DNA from: SAR324 cluster bacterium REDSEA-S27_B3
GTDB taxonomy: Bacteria; SAR324; NAC60-12
Reading direction: 5' to 3'
NCBI GenBank assembly: GCA_001627865.1
Contig: LUQO01000014.1
Coordinates: forward strand, 1 to 62,406
DNA: 62,406 nt
Part shown: piece by piece, positions 17,021 to 26,196 of the stretch
How positions within the stretch are numbered: the first letter of the stretch is position 1
Layout: the number at the start of each line of letters is the position of its first letter
Made by a program: the position numbers and the translations under genes
The notes under the pieces: model-generated
What the model saw: the letters and a program-made list of their open reading frames with translations, nothing else
Told to the model about the DNA's origin: nothing
Database searches by the model: none

Positions 17021-17906
17021 TCCCCAGTTGCAGGCCCTTGAACGTTCGACTTCTCACAAACGGACATTCTACCGCTGGCTGCTGTTTCTGATACTCGGAG
17101 TGTTCGGCATCTATTACCTGACGCCGATGTACGTGATGATTATCACATCGCTTAAAAGCATGGAAGAAATCAGGCAAGGCAACCTGATGACACTTCCCAA
17201 AGAGATCATTTTTGATGCCTGGAAAATAGCCTGGAGCGGACGTGGATATGATGCTGGAGATGTTTTTCTGAGACCGTTCTTCTGGAATTCAACAAAAATG
17301 GTCATTCCAGCGGTTTTTCTCTCAACCTTTTTGGGCGCTCTTAACGGTTATGCTTTAACCAAATGGCGTTTTAAGGGAGACAACATGGTATTCCTGCTTT
17401 TTCTGTTCGGCTGTTTCATTCCTTATCAGGCAATCCTCCTGCCGATGGCCAGAACATTAGGTATGTTGGGAATTTCAAATTCAATCACCGGACTTGTAGT
17501 AGTTCATACAGTCTATGGTTTAAGTTTCACAACCCTGTTCTTCCGCAATTACTACGTTTCAATTTCTGATGAAATCATCAAATCTGCCCGGATTGACGGC
17601 GCTGGGTTTTTTAAGATCTTTTTCAAGGTGCTGCTGCCGATATCATCACCGATCATTGTTGTTACAGTAATCTGGCAGTTTACTAATATCTGGAACGATT
17701 TTCTTTTCGGTTCTTCTTTTTCCTTCGGCGAAGCCGCCCCAATCCAGGTTGCGCTTAACAACATGGTTCTAACCAGTACAAGTGTAAAACAATATAATGT
17801 GGATATGGCCGCGGCTTTCATTGCAGGATTTCCTACTCTGATTGTTTACATATTAGCAGGAAAATACTTCATTCGTGGACTTACAGCAGGATCAGTAAAA
17901 GGATAA
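17007..17906 (+). CDS. Aldose ABC transporter permease 2 (MalG-like)
   Basis: 299 aa with six membrane segments. The EAA loop reads SDEIIKSARIDGAG followed by LLPISSP. The start codon lies inside the end of permease 1 and has a strong AAGGAGG upstream. This is the second half of the CUT1 channel. It is followed after 2 bp by the ATPase gene, so the three genes form one tightly packed unit. Confidence 0.9.
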   Translation: MQAADPQLQALERSTSHKRTFYRWLLFLILGVFGIYYLTPMYVMIITSLKSMEEIRQGNLMTLPKEIIFDAWKIAWSGRGYDAGDVFLRPFFWNSTKMVIPAVFLSTFLGALNGYALTKWRFKGDNMVFLLFLFGCFIPYQAILLPMARTLGMLGISNSITGLVVVHTVYGLSFTTLFFRNYYVSISDEIIKSARIDGAGFFKIFFKVLLPISSPIIVVTVIWQFTNIWNDFLFGSSFSFGEAAPIQVALNNMVLTSTSVKQYNVDMAAAFIAGFPTLIVYILAGKYFIRGLTAGSVKG

Positions 17907-17908
17907 CT

Positions 17909-19012
17909 ATGGCAACACTAAAAGTCAGCAATCTCAGTAAAAACTTTGGCAGCACACAAGTACTAAGGCAGATTAACCTTGAAGTCAGCGATGGCGAATT
18001 TCTTGTACTGCTTGGACCATCGGGATGCGGTAAATCAACGCTGCTCAACATAATCGCCGGACTGGAAACACTTGATGACGGAGAGATCAGCATTGATGAC
18101 TATGTGGTCAACAAGATGGAGCCCAAAGACCGTAACATAGCCATGGTTTTCCAATCTTATGCGCTTTATCCCGCAATGACTGTAAGGGACAATATCACTT
18201 TTGGATTGAAACAGCGTAAGGTTTCAAAGGAGCAAACTGAAAAGTCACTCAACCACTTTTCAAAAATGCTTAAAGTCGATCAACTGCTGGAGCGAAAACC
18301 CGCACAGCTTTCCGGAGGGCAGCGTCAGCGGGTTGCTATGGGACGTGCACTGGTTCGTGATCCAAAAATATTTCTTTTTGATGAACCTCTTTCCAACCTT
18401 GATGCTAAGCTGAGGGTGGATATGAGAGCAGAAATCAAAAAACTCCACCATCGCCTTGGAACAACGATTATTTATGTCACCCACGACCAAATTGAAGCAA
18501 TGACTCTTGGAAACCGTATTGCTGTGATGAAAGAGGGTGACATAGTTCAGTTGGGAACCCCCAGGGAAGTTTACTCTGAACCGGTCAACCGCTATGTCGC
18601 AGAATTTATCGGCTCCCCTTCAATGAACTTCATTCCTGTCACAGTGGAAGCGCGAAGTGGTAAAAAAGTATTAACTCTTACCCCTAAGGGGCAATCGTCT
18701 GTTGAAGTTCCTGCCCCGAATTTCTTGAACGGACATGAGGGAAGAGAAGTAACACTGGGATTGCGTCCCGAGCAAATCACTAACCTGCCGCAGTGGAAGG
18801 ATGCGATTGATGTACATTCAATCAAAATCGAAGTGGAAGTAACTGAGCCAACCGGTCCCGATACTCTCGTTTTCACTGAAATTAACGGTGCTTCCGTAAT
18901 TTCCCGCTGCCATCCGGAAAATATGCCAGAAGACGGTGCTGTCATGTCCCTTAGCCTCAGCATGTCTAATGGCGTGTTTTTCAATCCGGACAATGGCGAA
19001 CGCTTCCAATAA
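17909..19012 (+). CDS. Sugar ABC transporter ATPase (MalK/UgpC/MsmK family)
   Basis: 367 aa. Walker A GPSGCGKST (about 38-46), Q-loop MVFQSYALYP, signature LSGGQRQRVAMGRAL, Walker B IFLFDEPLSNLD and switch His in YVTHDQ are intact. A C-terminal OB/TOBE region (about 240-367) is present, as in MalK-type ATPases that can carry regulatory contacts. It serves the two permeases directly upstream and closes the transporter part of the operon. The DUF1479 gene follows 11 bp later. Confidence 0.92.
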   Translation: MATLKVSNLSKNFGSTQVLRQINLEVSDGEFLVLLGPSGCGKSTLLNIIAGLETLDDGEISIDDYVVNKMEPKDRNIAMVFQSYALYPAMTVRDNITFGLKQRKVSKEQTEKSLNHFSKMLKVDQLLERKPAQLSGGQRQRVAMGRALVRDPKIFLFDEPLSNLDAKLRVDMRAEIKKLHHRLGTTIIYVTHDQIEAMTLGNRIAVMKEGDIVQLGTPREVYSEPVNRYVAEFIGSPSMNFIPVTVEARSGKKVLTLTPKGQSSVEVPAPNFLNGHEGREVTLGLRPEQITNLPQWKDAIDVHSIKIEVEVTEPTGPDTLVFTEINGASVISRCHPENMPEDGAVMSLSLSMSNGVFFNPDNGERFQ

Positions 19013-19023
19013 ACTTACTTTTT

Positions 19024-20271
19024 ATGGGCATCGATACTGCTAACATTCCTGAGCAGATTTGCCTGTTAAAGCACAGGATAAGCAGGCAATGTCCTGATTT
19101 GGAAGAACGCTTCCGTGAAATAGAGTCCAGGGTTTCTGAAGATATAAGAAAAATTGAAGAATTCAAAGAACAGGGAAAGTGCGCAATTCCTGAAATAACA
19201 TTTACCGAAATTGCAGAAAACAGCGTAAATAAAAAAACCATTGAGACTGTCAAACGTCACGGTGCAGTAATTGTTCGTAATGTTTTTTCACCGGAACAAG
19301 TCAAAGATTGGTTTCTGGAACTCAATAGATATCTTGATCAAAATGGATATTATGAACAGGATGATCCTGGATTGGACAACTATTTCAGTGACCTCAAAGC
19401 AGACAAGCCTCAAATCTGCGCGGTTTACTGGTCAAAACCGCAAATCCAGGCAAGACAGAGTTCTGAGCTGGCCCAGGTAAGAACTTTCCTTAACAGCCTC
19501 TGGATTTATCAAAATAACGGCAGACTGCATTTTCATCCCGACAGGGAATGCACTTATGCAGACCGTGTGCGCATGAGAATGCCTGGTGATACCTCTCTGG
19601 GACTGTCGCCTCATGTTGACGGAGGATCCGTTGAACGCTGGCTTGGAGGAAATTACCAGCAGGTTTACAGCTCATTATTCGGCAGCAATTGGCAGGATTA
19701 CGACCCTTTCAACGGGGCTTTTCGCACAGAGGTTGAAGGTATTGATTCCCCTGCTGTTTGCCGTGCATTCAGAACATGGCAGGGCTGGACTGCGCTAACT
19801 TCACAGGGAGCAGGAGACGGGACATTACAGCTGATTCCAACAACCATGGGTATTGCTTATATACTTCTGCGTCCGTTTCTACAGGATGTTCCAGAAGAGG
19901 TACTCTGCGGTGCTGTTGAAGGACGTGCACAGGCCATCACAGAAGAGTGGCACTCGCTGCTGCTTCGTGGACTGGTTACTATTCCGAAGGTCGAACCGGG
20001 AGACACTGTGTGGTGGCATCCAGACGTTGTACACGCTGTGGAGCATGAACACCAGGGCTGTGATGTAAGCAGTGTGATGTATATTGGCTCTGCTCCATTG
20101 TGTGAGAGAAACACGCGTTACCTTGATCGTCAAAAGCAGCCCTTCCTTGACGGAAGAAGCGCCCCGGATTTTGCCCCAGAGGACTTTGAGAAAAACTTTC
20201 CTGACCGGGCTACCATTGATGACCTGAGTCAACTCGGCAAAATGCAAATGGGTTTTGATCAGTGGGACTAA
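19024..20271 (+). CDS. DUF1479 (YbiU) family protein, putative Fe(II)/2-oxoglutarate-type oxygenase fold
   Basis: 415 aa, the usual length of the family. It has a cupin-type iron site: His197-x-Asp199 in SPHVDGGSVERW and a distal His (His337) in WWHPDVVHAVE, with LGG and TLQLIPTTMGIAYILLRPF between. The family is defined by a structural fold related to Fe(II)/2-oxoglutarate oxygenases, and no reaction is firmly established as far as I know. It sits between an aldose importer and XylB/XylD-type genes, 11 bp after the ATPase. It is therefore probably expressed with sugar catabolism and may act on a sugar or sugar acid (inference). Confidence 0.85.
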   Translation: MGIDTANIPEQICLLKHRISRQCPDLEERFREIESRVSEDIRKIEEFKEQGKCAIPEITFTEIAENSVNKKTIETVKRHGAVIVRNVFSPEQVKDWFLELNRYLDQNGYYEQDDPGLDNYFSDLKADKPQICAVYWSKPQIQARQSSELAQVRTFLNSLWIYQNNGRLHFHPDRECTYADRVRMRMPGDTSLGLSPHVDGGSVERWLGGNYQQVYSSLFGSNWQDYDPFNGAFRTEVEGIDSPAVCRAFRTWQGWTALTSQGAGDGTLQLIPTTMGIAYILLRPFLQDVPEEVLCGAVEGRAQAITEEWHSLLLRGLVTIPKVEPGDTVWWHPDVVHAVEHEHQGCDVSSVMYIGSAPLCERNTRYLDRQKQPFLDGRSAPDFAPEDFEKNFPDRATIDDLSQLGKMQMGFDQWD

Positions 20272-20386
20272 GACTTGTTCCCGAAAACAAAAGCATTTAC
20301 AATTAATTCATTTCTCACTTCAGTTTGAATTACCAGTATTTTCAAATTTTAAATTACCAACCTAACATTCTTAAATATCTGAAAAA

Positions 20387-21160
20387 ATGACTAATTTCAA
20401 CTTTCCGCAATATTCGGATTTAAATAATAAAACTGTGCTGATTACCGGAGGAGGCTCCGGTATTGGGGCATCTTTAGTGGAAGCTTTTGTCAGTCAGGGA
20501 AGTAATGTGGCATTCATTGACATCCAGGAAGAAGCTTCAAAAGAACTTGTCAGCAAACTGACTTCAGACAGCTCAGCTCCGATGTTCATCAATTGCGACC
20601 TTACAGTCGTCTCTGCCTTAATAAAAGCTGTTAAACAGGTTGAGAATAAACTGGGAGCAGTGCGTGTTCTGGTCAACAATGCCGCAAATGATCAGCGTCA
20701 TGAACCGGAGGACGTAACCCCTGAATACTGGGAAGAGAGACTGAAATTAAATCTGAATCATCAGTTCTTTGCAGCGCAGGCAGTTCAGCCTGAAATGACA
20801 AAGGCCGGAGGGGGAGCAATAATCAATATGGGATCCATCAGCTGGCAAATGGCTTTAGAATTTATGCCGGGATACACCACTTCTAAGGCTGCAATTGAAG
20901 GCCTGACCCAAACTCTGGCAAGAGCATACGGCAAACACCACATCAGAGTGAATTGCATTATTCCCGGACAGGTTTGGACCCCCAGACAAATAAGGGATCA
21001 CCTGACTCCGGAATATGAACAGTTCATGAACGAGAAACAGTGCCTGCCCGGCAGGATTCTTCCGGAAGACATTGCACAGCTGGCTCTATTTCTTGGATCA
21101 GATGCGGGGCGCATGTGTACCCGTAGAAATTATTACATGGACGCGGGAATAGGAGCGTAA
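20387..21160 (+). CDS. xylB: XylB-type SDR: NAD(P)-dependent aldose (D-xylose) 1-dehydrogenase
   Basis: 257 aa. Rossmann motif GGGSGIG at 21-27, catalytic Ser150 (NMGSISW), Tyr163 and Lys167 (YTTSK). The segments RVLVNNAANDQRHEPEDVT, GGGAIINMGSISW and QCLPGRILPEDIAQL follow closely the Caulobacter D-xylose dehydrogenase XylB as I remember it. XylB oxidises D-xylose to D-xylonolactone, the first step of the Weimberg/Dahms routes. The XylD-type dehydratase two genes downstream supports this reading. L-arabinose or another aldose remains possible. It is 2 bp upstream of the second SDR and downstream of the aldose importer. Note that the name xylB is also used for xylulokinase, which this is not. 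Confidence 0.75.
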   Translation: MTNFNFPQYSDLNNKTVLITGGGSGIGASLVEAFVSQGSNVAFIDIQEEASKELVSKLTSDSSAPMFINCDLTVVSALIKAVKQVENKLGAVRVLVNNAANDQRHEPEDVTPEYWEERLKLNLNHQFFAAQAVQPEMTKAGGGAIINMGSISWQMALEFMPGYTTSKAAIEGLTQTLARAYGKHHIRVNCIIPGQVWTPRQIRDHLTPEYEQFMNEKQCLPGRILPEDIAQLALFLGSDAGRMCTRRNYYMDAGIGA

Positions 21161-21162
21161 TT

Positions 21163-21915
21163 ATGAACAAGATTGATCTTAACGGCCGCAATGCAGTAGT
21201 AACAGGAGGAGCCCAGGGGATAGGTCTGGCAATTGCCGAACGGCTGCTTTCTTCAGGTGCGTCTATTTCAATTTGGGACTGTGATGAATCACTGCTCTTG
21301 GAAACTGCTGACGCACTTGCCTCAAAAGGTTCCGTGAAACCGGTTGTGATGGATGTTACTGATTTAAACTCTGTCAGGGAGGCTGCAGAAAAAACAAAAA
21401 AATTATTGGGAAGCATCGATATCCTTGTATGTAATGCCGGTATTGCCGGACCTACAGTAAAAATTTGGGAATATCCTCCGGAGGAATGGCAGAAAGTAAT
21501 TGATATTGATTTAACAGGAGTATTCAACTGCCTGCATGTTGTTTCTCCACTGATGATTGCCCAGAACTACGGGCGCATAGTTAACATTGCTTCTGTAGCC
21601 GGCAAGGACGGCAACCCAAATGCGGCCCCATACAGTGCCGCCAAAGCCGGAGTTATTGCCTTGACAAAATCTCTTGGAAAAGAACTTGCCGCTTATGATA
21701 TCGCGGTAAACTGCATTACACCTGCGGCGGCCAAAACACGAATTTTTGATCAAATTAGTGAAGAACATATTCAATACATGCTAAGTAAAATTCCCCGCAA
21801 TCGATTTTTAAAGGTGGAAGAAGCTGCTTCCATGGTGTCCTGGCTCTGTTCTGAAGAAAATTCTTTCACAACTGGAGGGGTTTTTGATCTCAGCGGTGGC
21901 CGTTCAACTTATTGA
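21163..21915 (+). CDS. SDR oxidoreductase, possible 2-keto-3-deoxy-sugar-acid dehydrogenase
   Basis: 250 aa. Rossmann motif GGAQGIG at 15-21, Ser144, Tyr157 and Lys161 (YSAAK) form an intact classical SDR site. GGAG-containing sequence before the ATG gives a good ribosome-binding site, 2 bp after XylB. The C-terminal part (NCITPAAAKTRIFDQIS ... FTTGGVFDLSGGR) resembles SDRs that oxidise 2-keto-3-deoxy-L-fuconate or -rhamnonate in non-phosphorylated sugar-acid pathways. Placed between an aldose dehydrogenase and an aldonate dehydratase, oxidation of the dehydratase product is the most sensible role, but this is inference. Confidence 0.75.
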   Translation: MNKIDLNGRNAVVTGGAQGIGLAIAERLLSSGASISIWDCDESLLLETADALASKGSVKPVVMDVTDLNSVREAAEKTKKLLGSIDILVCNAGIAGPTVKIWEYPPEEWQKVIDIDLTGVFNCLHVVSPLMIAQNYGRIVNIASVAGKDGNPNAAPYSAAKAGVIALTKSLGKELAAYDIAVNCITPAAAKTRIFDQISEEHIQYMLSKIPRNRFLKVEEAASMVSWLCSEENSFTTGGVFDLSGGRSTY

Positions 21916-21942
21916 TTTTTGTATTCAGACACCCCTTATAAT
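21912..21942 (+). promoter_or_regulatory. Possible internal promoter for the XylD-type gene
   Basis: TTGATT and a perfect TATAAT are 19 bases apart, overlapping the end of the upstream SDR gene and about 60 bases before the dehydratase start. Spacing is longer than ideal. Confidence 0.35.
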
Positions 21943-22001
21943 CTGACATTATTAAAACATTTGGATCATACTTGACAAGGCAACTTCACCAGCAAAGTAT
22001 T

Positions 22002-23780
22002 ATGTCAGCAAAAAAAAGATCAAGACTGAGAAGCCGGGAATGGTTCGACATCCCGGGTGATCCGAGCGCCACAGCTCTGCACCTCGAGCGTTATACCAAT
22101 TTTGGAATCAAGGTTGAAGAACTCCGTTCCGGCAAACCGATCATCGGCATCGCACAGACAGGCAGCGATCTTGTTCCATGCAACAGGATTCATCTTAACC
22201 TGGCCCAGCGTGTACGAGACGGCATCCGGGAAGCCGGTGGCATTGCAATTGAGTTCCCTGTCCATCCTGTCCAGGAAAGCGGTAAGCGCCCCACAGCTGC
22301 TCTTGACCGAAATCTTCAGTACCTGAGCCTGGTTGAGATACTTTTCGGCTATCCGCTGGATGGGGTGGTACTGACCATCGGCTGTGATAAAACTACTCCC
22401 GCCCTGCTGATGGCAGCAGCCACAGTGGATATCCCCTCAATCTGCCTTTCTTCCGGACCAATGATGAATGGTTACTGGAGAGGAGAACGCTGGGGTTCCG
22501 GCACCATCGTCTGGAAAGCCAGAAAACTACTGGCTGCAGGTGAAATCGATGAGGAAGAATTCATTCAGCTTGTTGTTGATACCACTACTTCACCAGGTTA
22601 CTGCAACACGATGGGCACAGCCACAACCATGAATTCTCTCACCGAGGGGCTTGGTATGTCGCTGCCCGGCTGCGCGGCCATTCCGGCCACCCTCAGCGAA
22701 AGAGCAGAAATGGCTTACCAGACAGGATTGTGCATTGTGGAGATGGTTGAGGAAGATATGACGCCGTCCAGAATTATGACCCGTGAAGCTTTTGAAAATG
22801 CTGTGGTTCTTAATTCAGCATTGGGCGGATCAACCAACGCACCTATTCATATCAATGCTATTGCCCGCCATGTTGGAGTCGAACTGAAGATAGAGGACTG
22901 GCAAAAGATTGGTTTTGAAATACCGCTGCTGGCAAACATGCAGCCAGGTGGCAAGTATCTTGGAGAAGACTTCCACCGCGCGGGCGGAGTTCCTGCTGTG
23001 ATGAATTCACTGCTTGCTGCAGGCAAACTCAATAATTCAGCAGTCACCGTAAATGGGAAAACCGTGAGTGAAAATTATGCGAAAACTCCAACATTGGATT
23101 CAGATGTAATCAAAACCTGTGCTGATCCAATCCTTGAAAATGCCGGTTTTATCATTCTTAAGGGAAATATCTGCGACGCCGCCGTGATGAAAACATCTGT
23201 AATCAGCGAAAACTTTCGCACACAGTATCTTGAAAAACCAGGCAGCAGAAATGTCTTTGAAGTACGTGCAGTTGTATTTGATGGTCCGGAAGACTATCAT
23301 GCCCGCATCAACAGTCCGGAACTGAACATCGATGTGGACTGCATCCTGGTAATACGAGGCTGCGGACCGGTGGGCTATCCCGGATCAGCAGAGGTGGTCA
23401 ACATGCAGCCTCCGGACAGCCTGATCCAAGCAGGGATCCTTGAACTGCCTACATTGGGAGACGGTCGCCAGAGCGGGACCTCCGGAAGTCCGTCCATACT
23501 TAATGTTTCACCTGAATCCGCCGTGGGTGGAGGACTGGCTTTGCTGCAGACCGGCGACATGCTGAGAATTGACCTCAATCAGTGTACAATCGATGTACTG
23601 CTGAACCATACTGAACTTCAGAAAAGACGTGATCAATTGCAGCAGCATGTGCCTGAGAACCAGACTCCGTGGCAGGAAATATACCGTGACACCGTGGGTC
23701 AGTTATCCAGCGGAGGAATAATAGAACTTGCTGAAAAATACAAGAAAATCAGAGAGATCATTCCTCGTCACTCTCACTGA
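22002..23780 (+). CDS. xylD: XylD-type sugar-acid dehydratase (IlvD/Edd family), likely D-xylonate dehydratase
   Basis: 592 aa from the ATG at 22002. An in-frame TTG ten codons upstream is less like the family start. The three Fe-S cluster ligands are Cys60 (SDLVPCNR), Cys128 (IGCDKTTPA) and Cys201 (GYCNTMGTA). As I recall these are the same positions as in Caulobacter XylD, and the whole sequence, including LRSGKPIIGIAQTGSD and the ending MTPWQEIY-like / H-S-H tail, follows that enzyme. The reaction is dehydration of an aldonate (D-xylonate) to the 2-keto-3-deoxy acid. It completes importer, dehydrogenase, SDR, dehydratase in one direction. The matching lactonase is at 57885-58769. No XylX or ketoglutarate-semialdehyde dehydrogenase is in the window. 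Confidence 0.85.
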   Translation: MSAKKRSRLRSREWFDIPGDPSATALHLERYTNFGIKVEELRSGKPIIGIAQTGSDLVPCNRIHLNLAQRVRDGIREAGGIAIEFPVHPVQESGKRPTAALDRNLQYLSLVEILFGYPLDGVVLTIGCDKTTPALLMAAATVDIPSICLSSGPMMNGYWRGERWGSGTIVWKARKLLAAGEIDEEEFIQLVVDTTTSPGYCNTMGTATTMNSLTEGLGMSLPGCAAIPATLSERAEMAYQTGLCIVEMVEEDMTPSRIMTREAFENAVVLNSALGGSTNAPIHINAIARHVGVELKIEDWQKIGFEIPLLANMQPGGKYLGEDFHRAGGVPAVMNSLLAAGKLNNSAVTVNGKTVSENYAKTPTLDSDVIKTCADPILENAGFIILKGNICDAAVMKTSVISENFRTQYLEKPGSRNVFEVRAVVFDGPEDYHARINSPELNIDVDCILVIRGCGPVGYPGSAEVVNMQPPDSLIQAGILELPTLGDGRQSGTSGSPSILNVSPESAVGGGLALLQTGDMLRIDLNQCTIDVLLNHTELQKRRDQLQQHVPENQTPWQEIYRDTVGQLSSGGIIELAEKYKKIREIIPRHSH

Positions 23781-23805
23781 AGAATCACTGTCCAAAATAC
23801 ACAGT

Positions 23806-24093
23806 TTATCTTTCCCACTCCCATGATATTGGACCGCCTCTTCGATTTGGAGGTGCAGTCATGAATTCGCCCATTCCTGCTAAAATTCCCTGAATAGTTT
23901 CATTTGCTGCAACTGCACTTTCCTCATTGTCATACCGTGCAATGAACACAGACTGTCCTTTATCTACATCGATTACGTGTACTAATTGGAGCCCATCCAC
24001 CGCCTTAAGCTGATCTCTCAGGCCGTCAGCATAAGCATAAAATTCATCTTCTCTTTCCGGATCAAAATTTACGTCTGTTACTCTGTAACTCAT
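23806..24093 (-). CDS. Small dimeric alpha/beta-barrel (ABM-like) protein
   Basis: 95 aa, soluble. The layout (MSYRVTDVNFDPEREDEFYAY..., then DGLQLVHVIDVDKGQ, then FIARYDNEESAVAA) is that of antibiotic-biosynthesis-monooxygenase-like or stress-responsive ferredoxin-like-fold proteins. There is one domain, of normal size for a dimer. AGGAG lies at a good distance before the ATG. It stands alone, converging on XylD with a 25-bp gap. Function is unknown; family members range from heme-degrading and quinol monooxygenases to structural proteins, and I see no residue set that decides. Confidence 0.65.
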   Translation of the reverse strand: MSYRVTDVNFDPEREDEFYAYADGLRDQLKAVDGLQLVHVIDVDKGQSVFIARYDNEESAVAANETIQGILAGMGEFMTAPPNRRGGPISWEWER

Positions 24094-24309
24094 AATTGAC
24101 TCCTGCTTGAAATGGTTTACTTAATTTCTGTACTTAACACAAAATGACACCTTTTTAAAAACCGTACTTGCTGAAATCAAGTGTTAGTCAGCGTGAAGTT
24201 ACAAAGTGAAGATTTTTTAAAGAAAAGTCAAGAACAATTCATTTGGCATACTTTTACTCTATTGTAAGGGGAACATTTGAGGAAATTTTCTGTAAGGGAA
24301 TTTTTTATT

Positions 24310-26145
24310 TTATGCCGTCATTCTGTATGTGTCAGAGTGCCTGCCGAAGTCTCCAGACTGTATATGCCACAAATCGGCATAAGTACCTTCAAGTGAAACA
24401 AGGTCATCATGATGCCCTTCTTCCGCAACCTTGCCGTCACGCATCACCAGAATCCTGTCTGCATGCCTGATTGTGGAAAGCCTGTGTGCAATTACCAGCG
24501 CAGTTTTACCTTTGGTAATGCGTGCAAGATTGGCCTGTATTTCGCGCTCAGTTTCAGTATCAACCGAACTTGTTGCTTCATCAAATATCATAACCGGAGA
24601 GTTCTTAAGAATTGCGCGCGCTATGCTTAGCCGCTGACGCTGACCTCCTGAAAGCCGTATGCCCCTTTCCCCGACAATTGTCTGATATCCTTCCGGAAGA
24701 GTCATTACAAATTCATGAAGCTGTGCCGACTGAGAAGCATCTTTTATTCTCTGCATATCCAGATCATCAGGTCCGTAAGCGATATTTTCCGCGATCGTAC
24801 CATGAAAAAGGTATACATCCTGACTAACCAGTGAAATTTGTTTGCGTATCTCGCTTAATCTCAATTCTCTCAGATCAATTCCATCCAGCAGCACCTGTCC
24901 CTCAGTGGGATCATAAAATCTAAGCAACAGCTTGATTAAAGTTGATTTACCCGCGCCGGTGACACCGGCAATTCCAATCATTTCACCCTGGTTAACACTC
25001 ATATTAAGCCCCTTCAGGACTTCAACTCCACGCTGATAATTAAAACAGACATTATTCAATTCAATTCTGCCCTGAACCGGCTGAACAAGTGATTTCGGCG
25101 CTGACGGACTGACTATTTTACTGGGCGCTTCCAGCAGTCCGAATGTTCGGCGGGCACTGGCCTTGGCACGTTCATATTCGTCAAGAGTGACACCCATTCT
25201 TGTCAAAGGCCAGAGAAGCCGCTGTATCATCATTGAAAAAAAGACCAGTTCCCCCACTGTAATTATCCCTTTGTCTTCAAGTACCCAGTAACTGCCCAGC
25301 AAAAGCACGCCGCCAAATCCCAAAGCAATAGCCATTCGTATAAGCGGCACATAAACCGCGCTGAGCTTTATTGCATGAAAATTTGCGTGTTGATATTCTC
25401 TTGAGGCTGCTGCCACACGAGCAGATTCAAACTTTTCCGCGGTAAAACTTTTGATCACAAGTATTCCGGCAATATTATTCTCAAGGCGGCTGCTGAGCGC
25501 GCCCACTGCTTCACGTACTTTTTTGTAACGCGGAGAAATAAGATTCTGGTACAGTAGACTTCCCCAAAGTACAATCGGCAGCGGAAGCAGTCCCACAAGA
25601 GCAAGCTCCCATGAAATACCAAACATCACTCCGCCCGCAAAAATGAAAAGCACAAATAACTGAAGAATTTCGTTAAATCCAATATTGAGAAAGCGTTCAA
25701 TCTGGTTTACATCGTCATTTAGCATCGCCATGGTCTCCCCCATGCGATGGTTCTCAAAAAATTCAATTTCGCGTGTCTGCAAGTGATTATACGCATCAGT
25801 ACGCAGCTTGTGCTGTACGCTTTGAGCAAGGTTCATGAATCCGTGCTGATATGCCCACTGGAAGAGACTTTCAAAAACAAAAATAACTACTCCCAGTACT
25901 GCCAGAAATATGGCAATGTACCACAGGTCATCTGTTCCAATAACAATTGAAATCCATTCCGGAGGATCACGTCTTACTGAATCAATAACCCACCCCACCA
26001 GCACAGGCGGCATCAAATCCAGTATCTTGTTCAAAATGCTGGAAAAACATGACCAGCTGAAAAATTTCCAGTGCGGACGCAGATAGCGGAACAGTTTCCA
26101 CATAGGTCTGGAAGACAGGCTAGTTTCAATAATTGTCTGTGACAT
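24310..26145 (-). CDS. ABC exporter, fused membrane and ATPase domains (MsbA/ABCB-like)
   Basis: 611 aa. Residues about 20-330 form a six-helix exporter domain; about 360-600 form the ATPase with Walker A GVTGAGKST, signature LSGGQRQRLSIARAIL, Walker B VMIFDEATSSVD and switch His in IAHRLST. This half-transporter should act as a homodimer, exporting a lipid, peptide or small toxic molecule. It is followed upstream in the same direction by two class-V aminotransferase-fold genes with 50-bp gaps, so they may be co-expressed, but substrate cannot be inferred. Confidence 0.9.
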   Translation of the reverse strand: MSQTIIETSLSSRPMWKLFRYLRPHWKFFSWSCFSSILNKILDLMPPVLVGWVIDSVRRDPPEWISIVIGTDDLWYIAIFLAVLGVVIFVFESLFQWAYQHGFMNLAQSVQHKLRTDAYNHLQTREIEFFENHRMGETMAMLNDDVNQIERFLNIGFNEILQLFVLFIFAGGVMFGISWELALVGLLPLPIVLWGSLLYQNLISPRYKKVREAVGALSSRLENNIAGILVIKSFTAEKFESARVAAASREYQHANFHAIKLSAVYVPLIRMAIALGFGGVLLLGSYWVLEDKGIITVGELVFFSMMIQRLLWPLTRMGVTLDEYERAKASARRTFGLLEAPSKIVSPSAPKSLVQPVQGRIELNNVCFNYQRGVEVLKGLNMSVNQGEMIGIAGVTGAGKSTLIKLLLRFYDPTEGQVLLDGIDLRELRLSEIRKQISLVSQDVYLFHGTIAENIAYGPDDLDMQRIKDASQSAQLHEFVMTLPEGYQTIVGERGIRLSGGQRQRLSIARAILKNSPVMIFDEATSSVDTETEREIQANLARITKGKTALVIAHRLSTIRHADRILVMRDGKVAEEGHHDDLVSLEGTYADLWHIQSGDFGRHSDTYRMTA

Positions 26146-26196
26146 GAATTGGGTTATTAGATTTTCCGCAAGTATGAGTTTTTAAGAAATATTGTT

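Noticed and set aside
22020..22265. Minus-strand open frame of 81 aa inside the XylD-type gene
   Set aside because: Typical antisense shadow without ribosome-binding site or family features.
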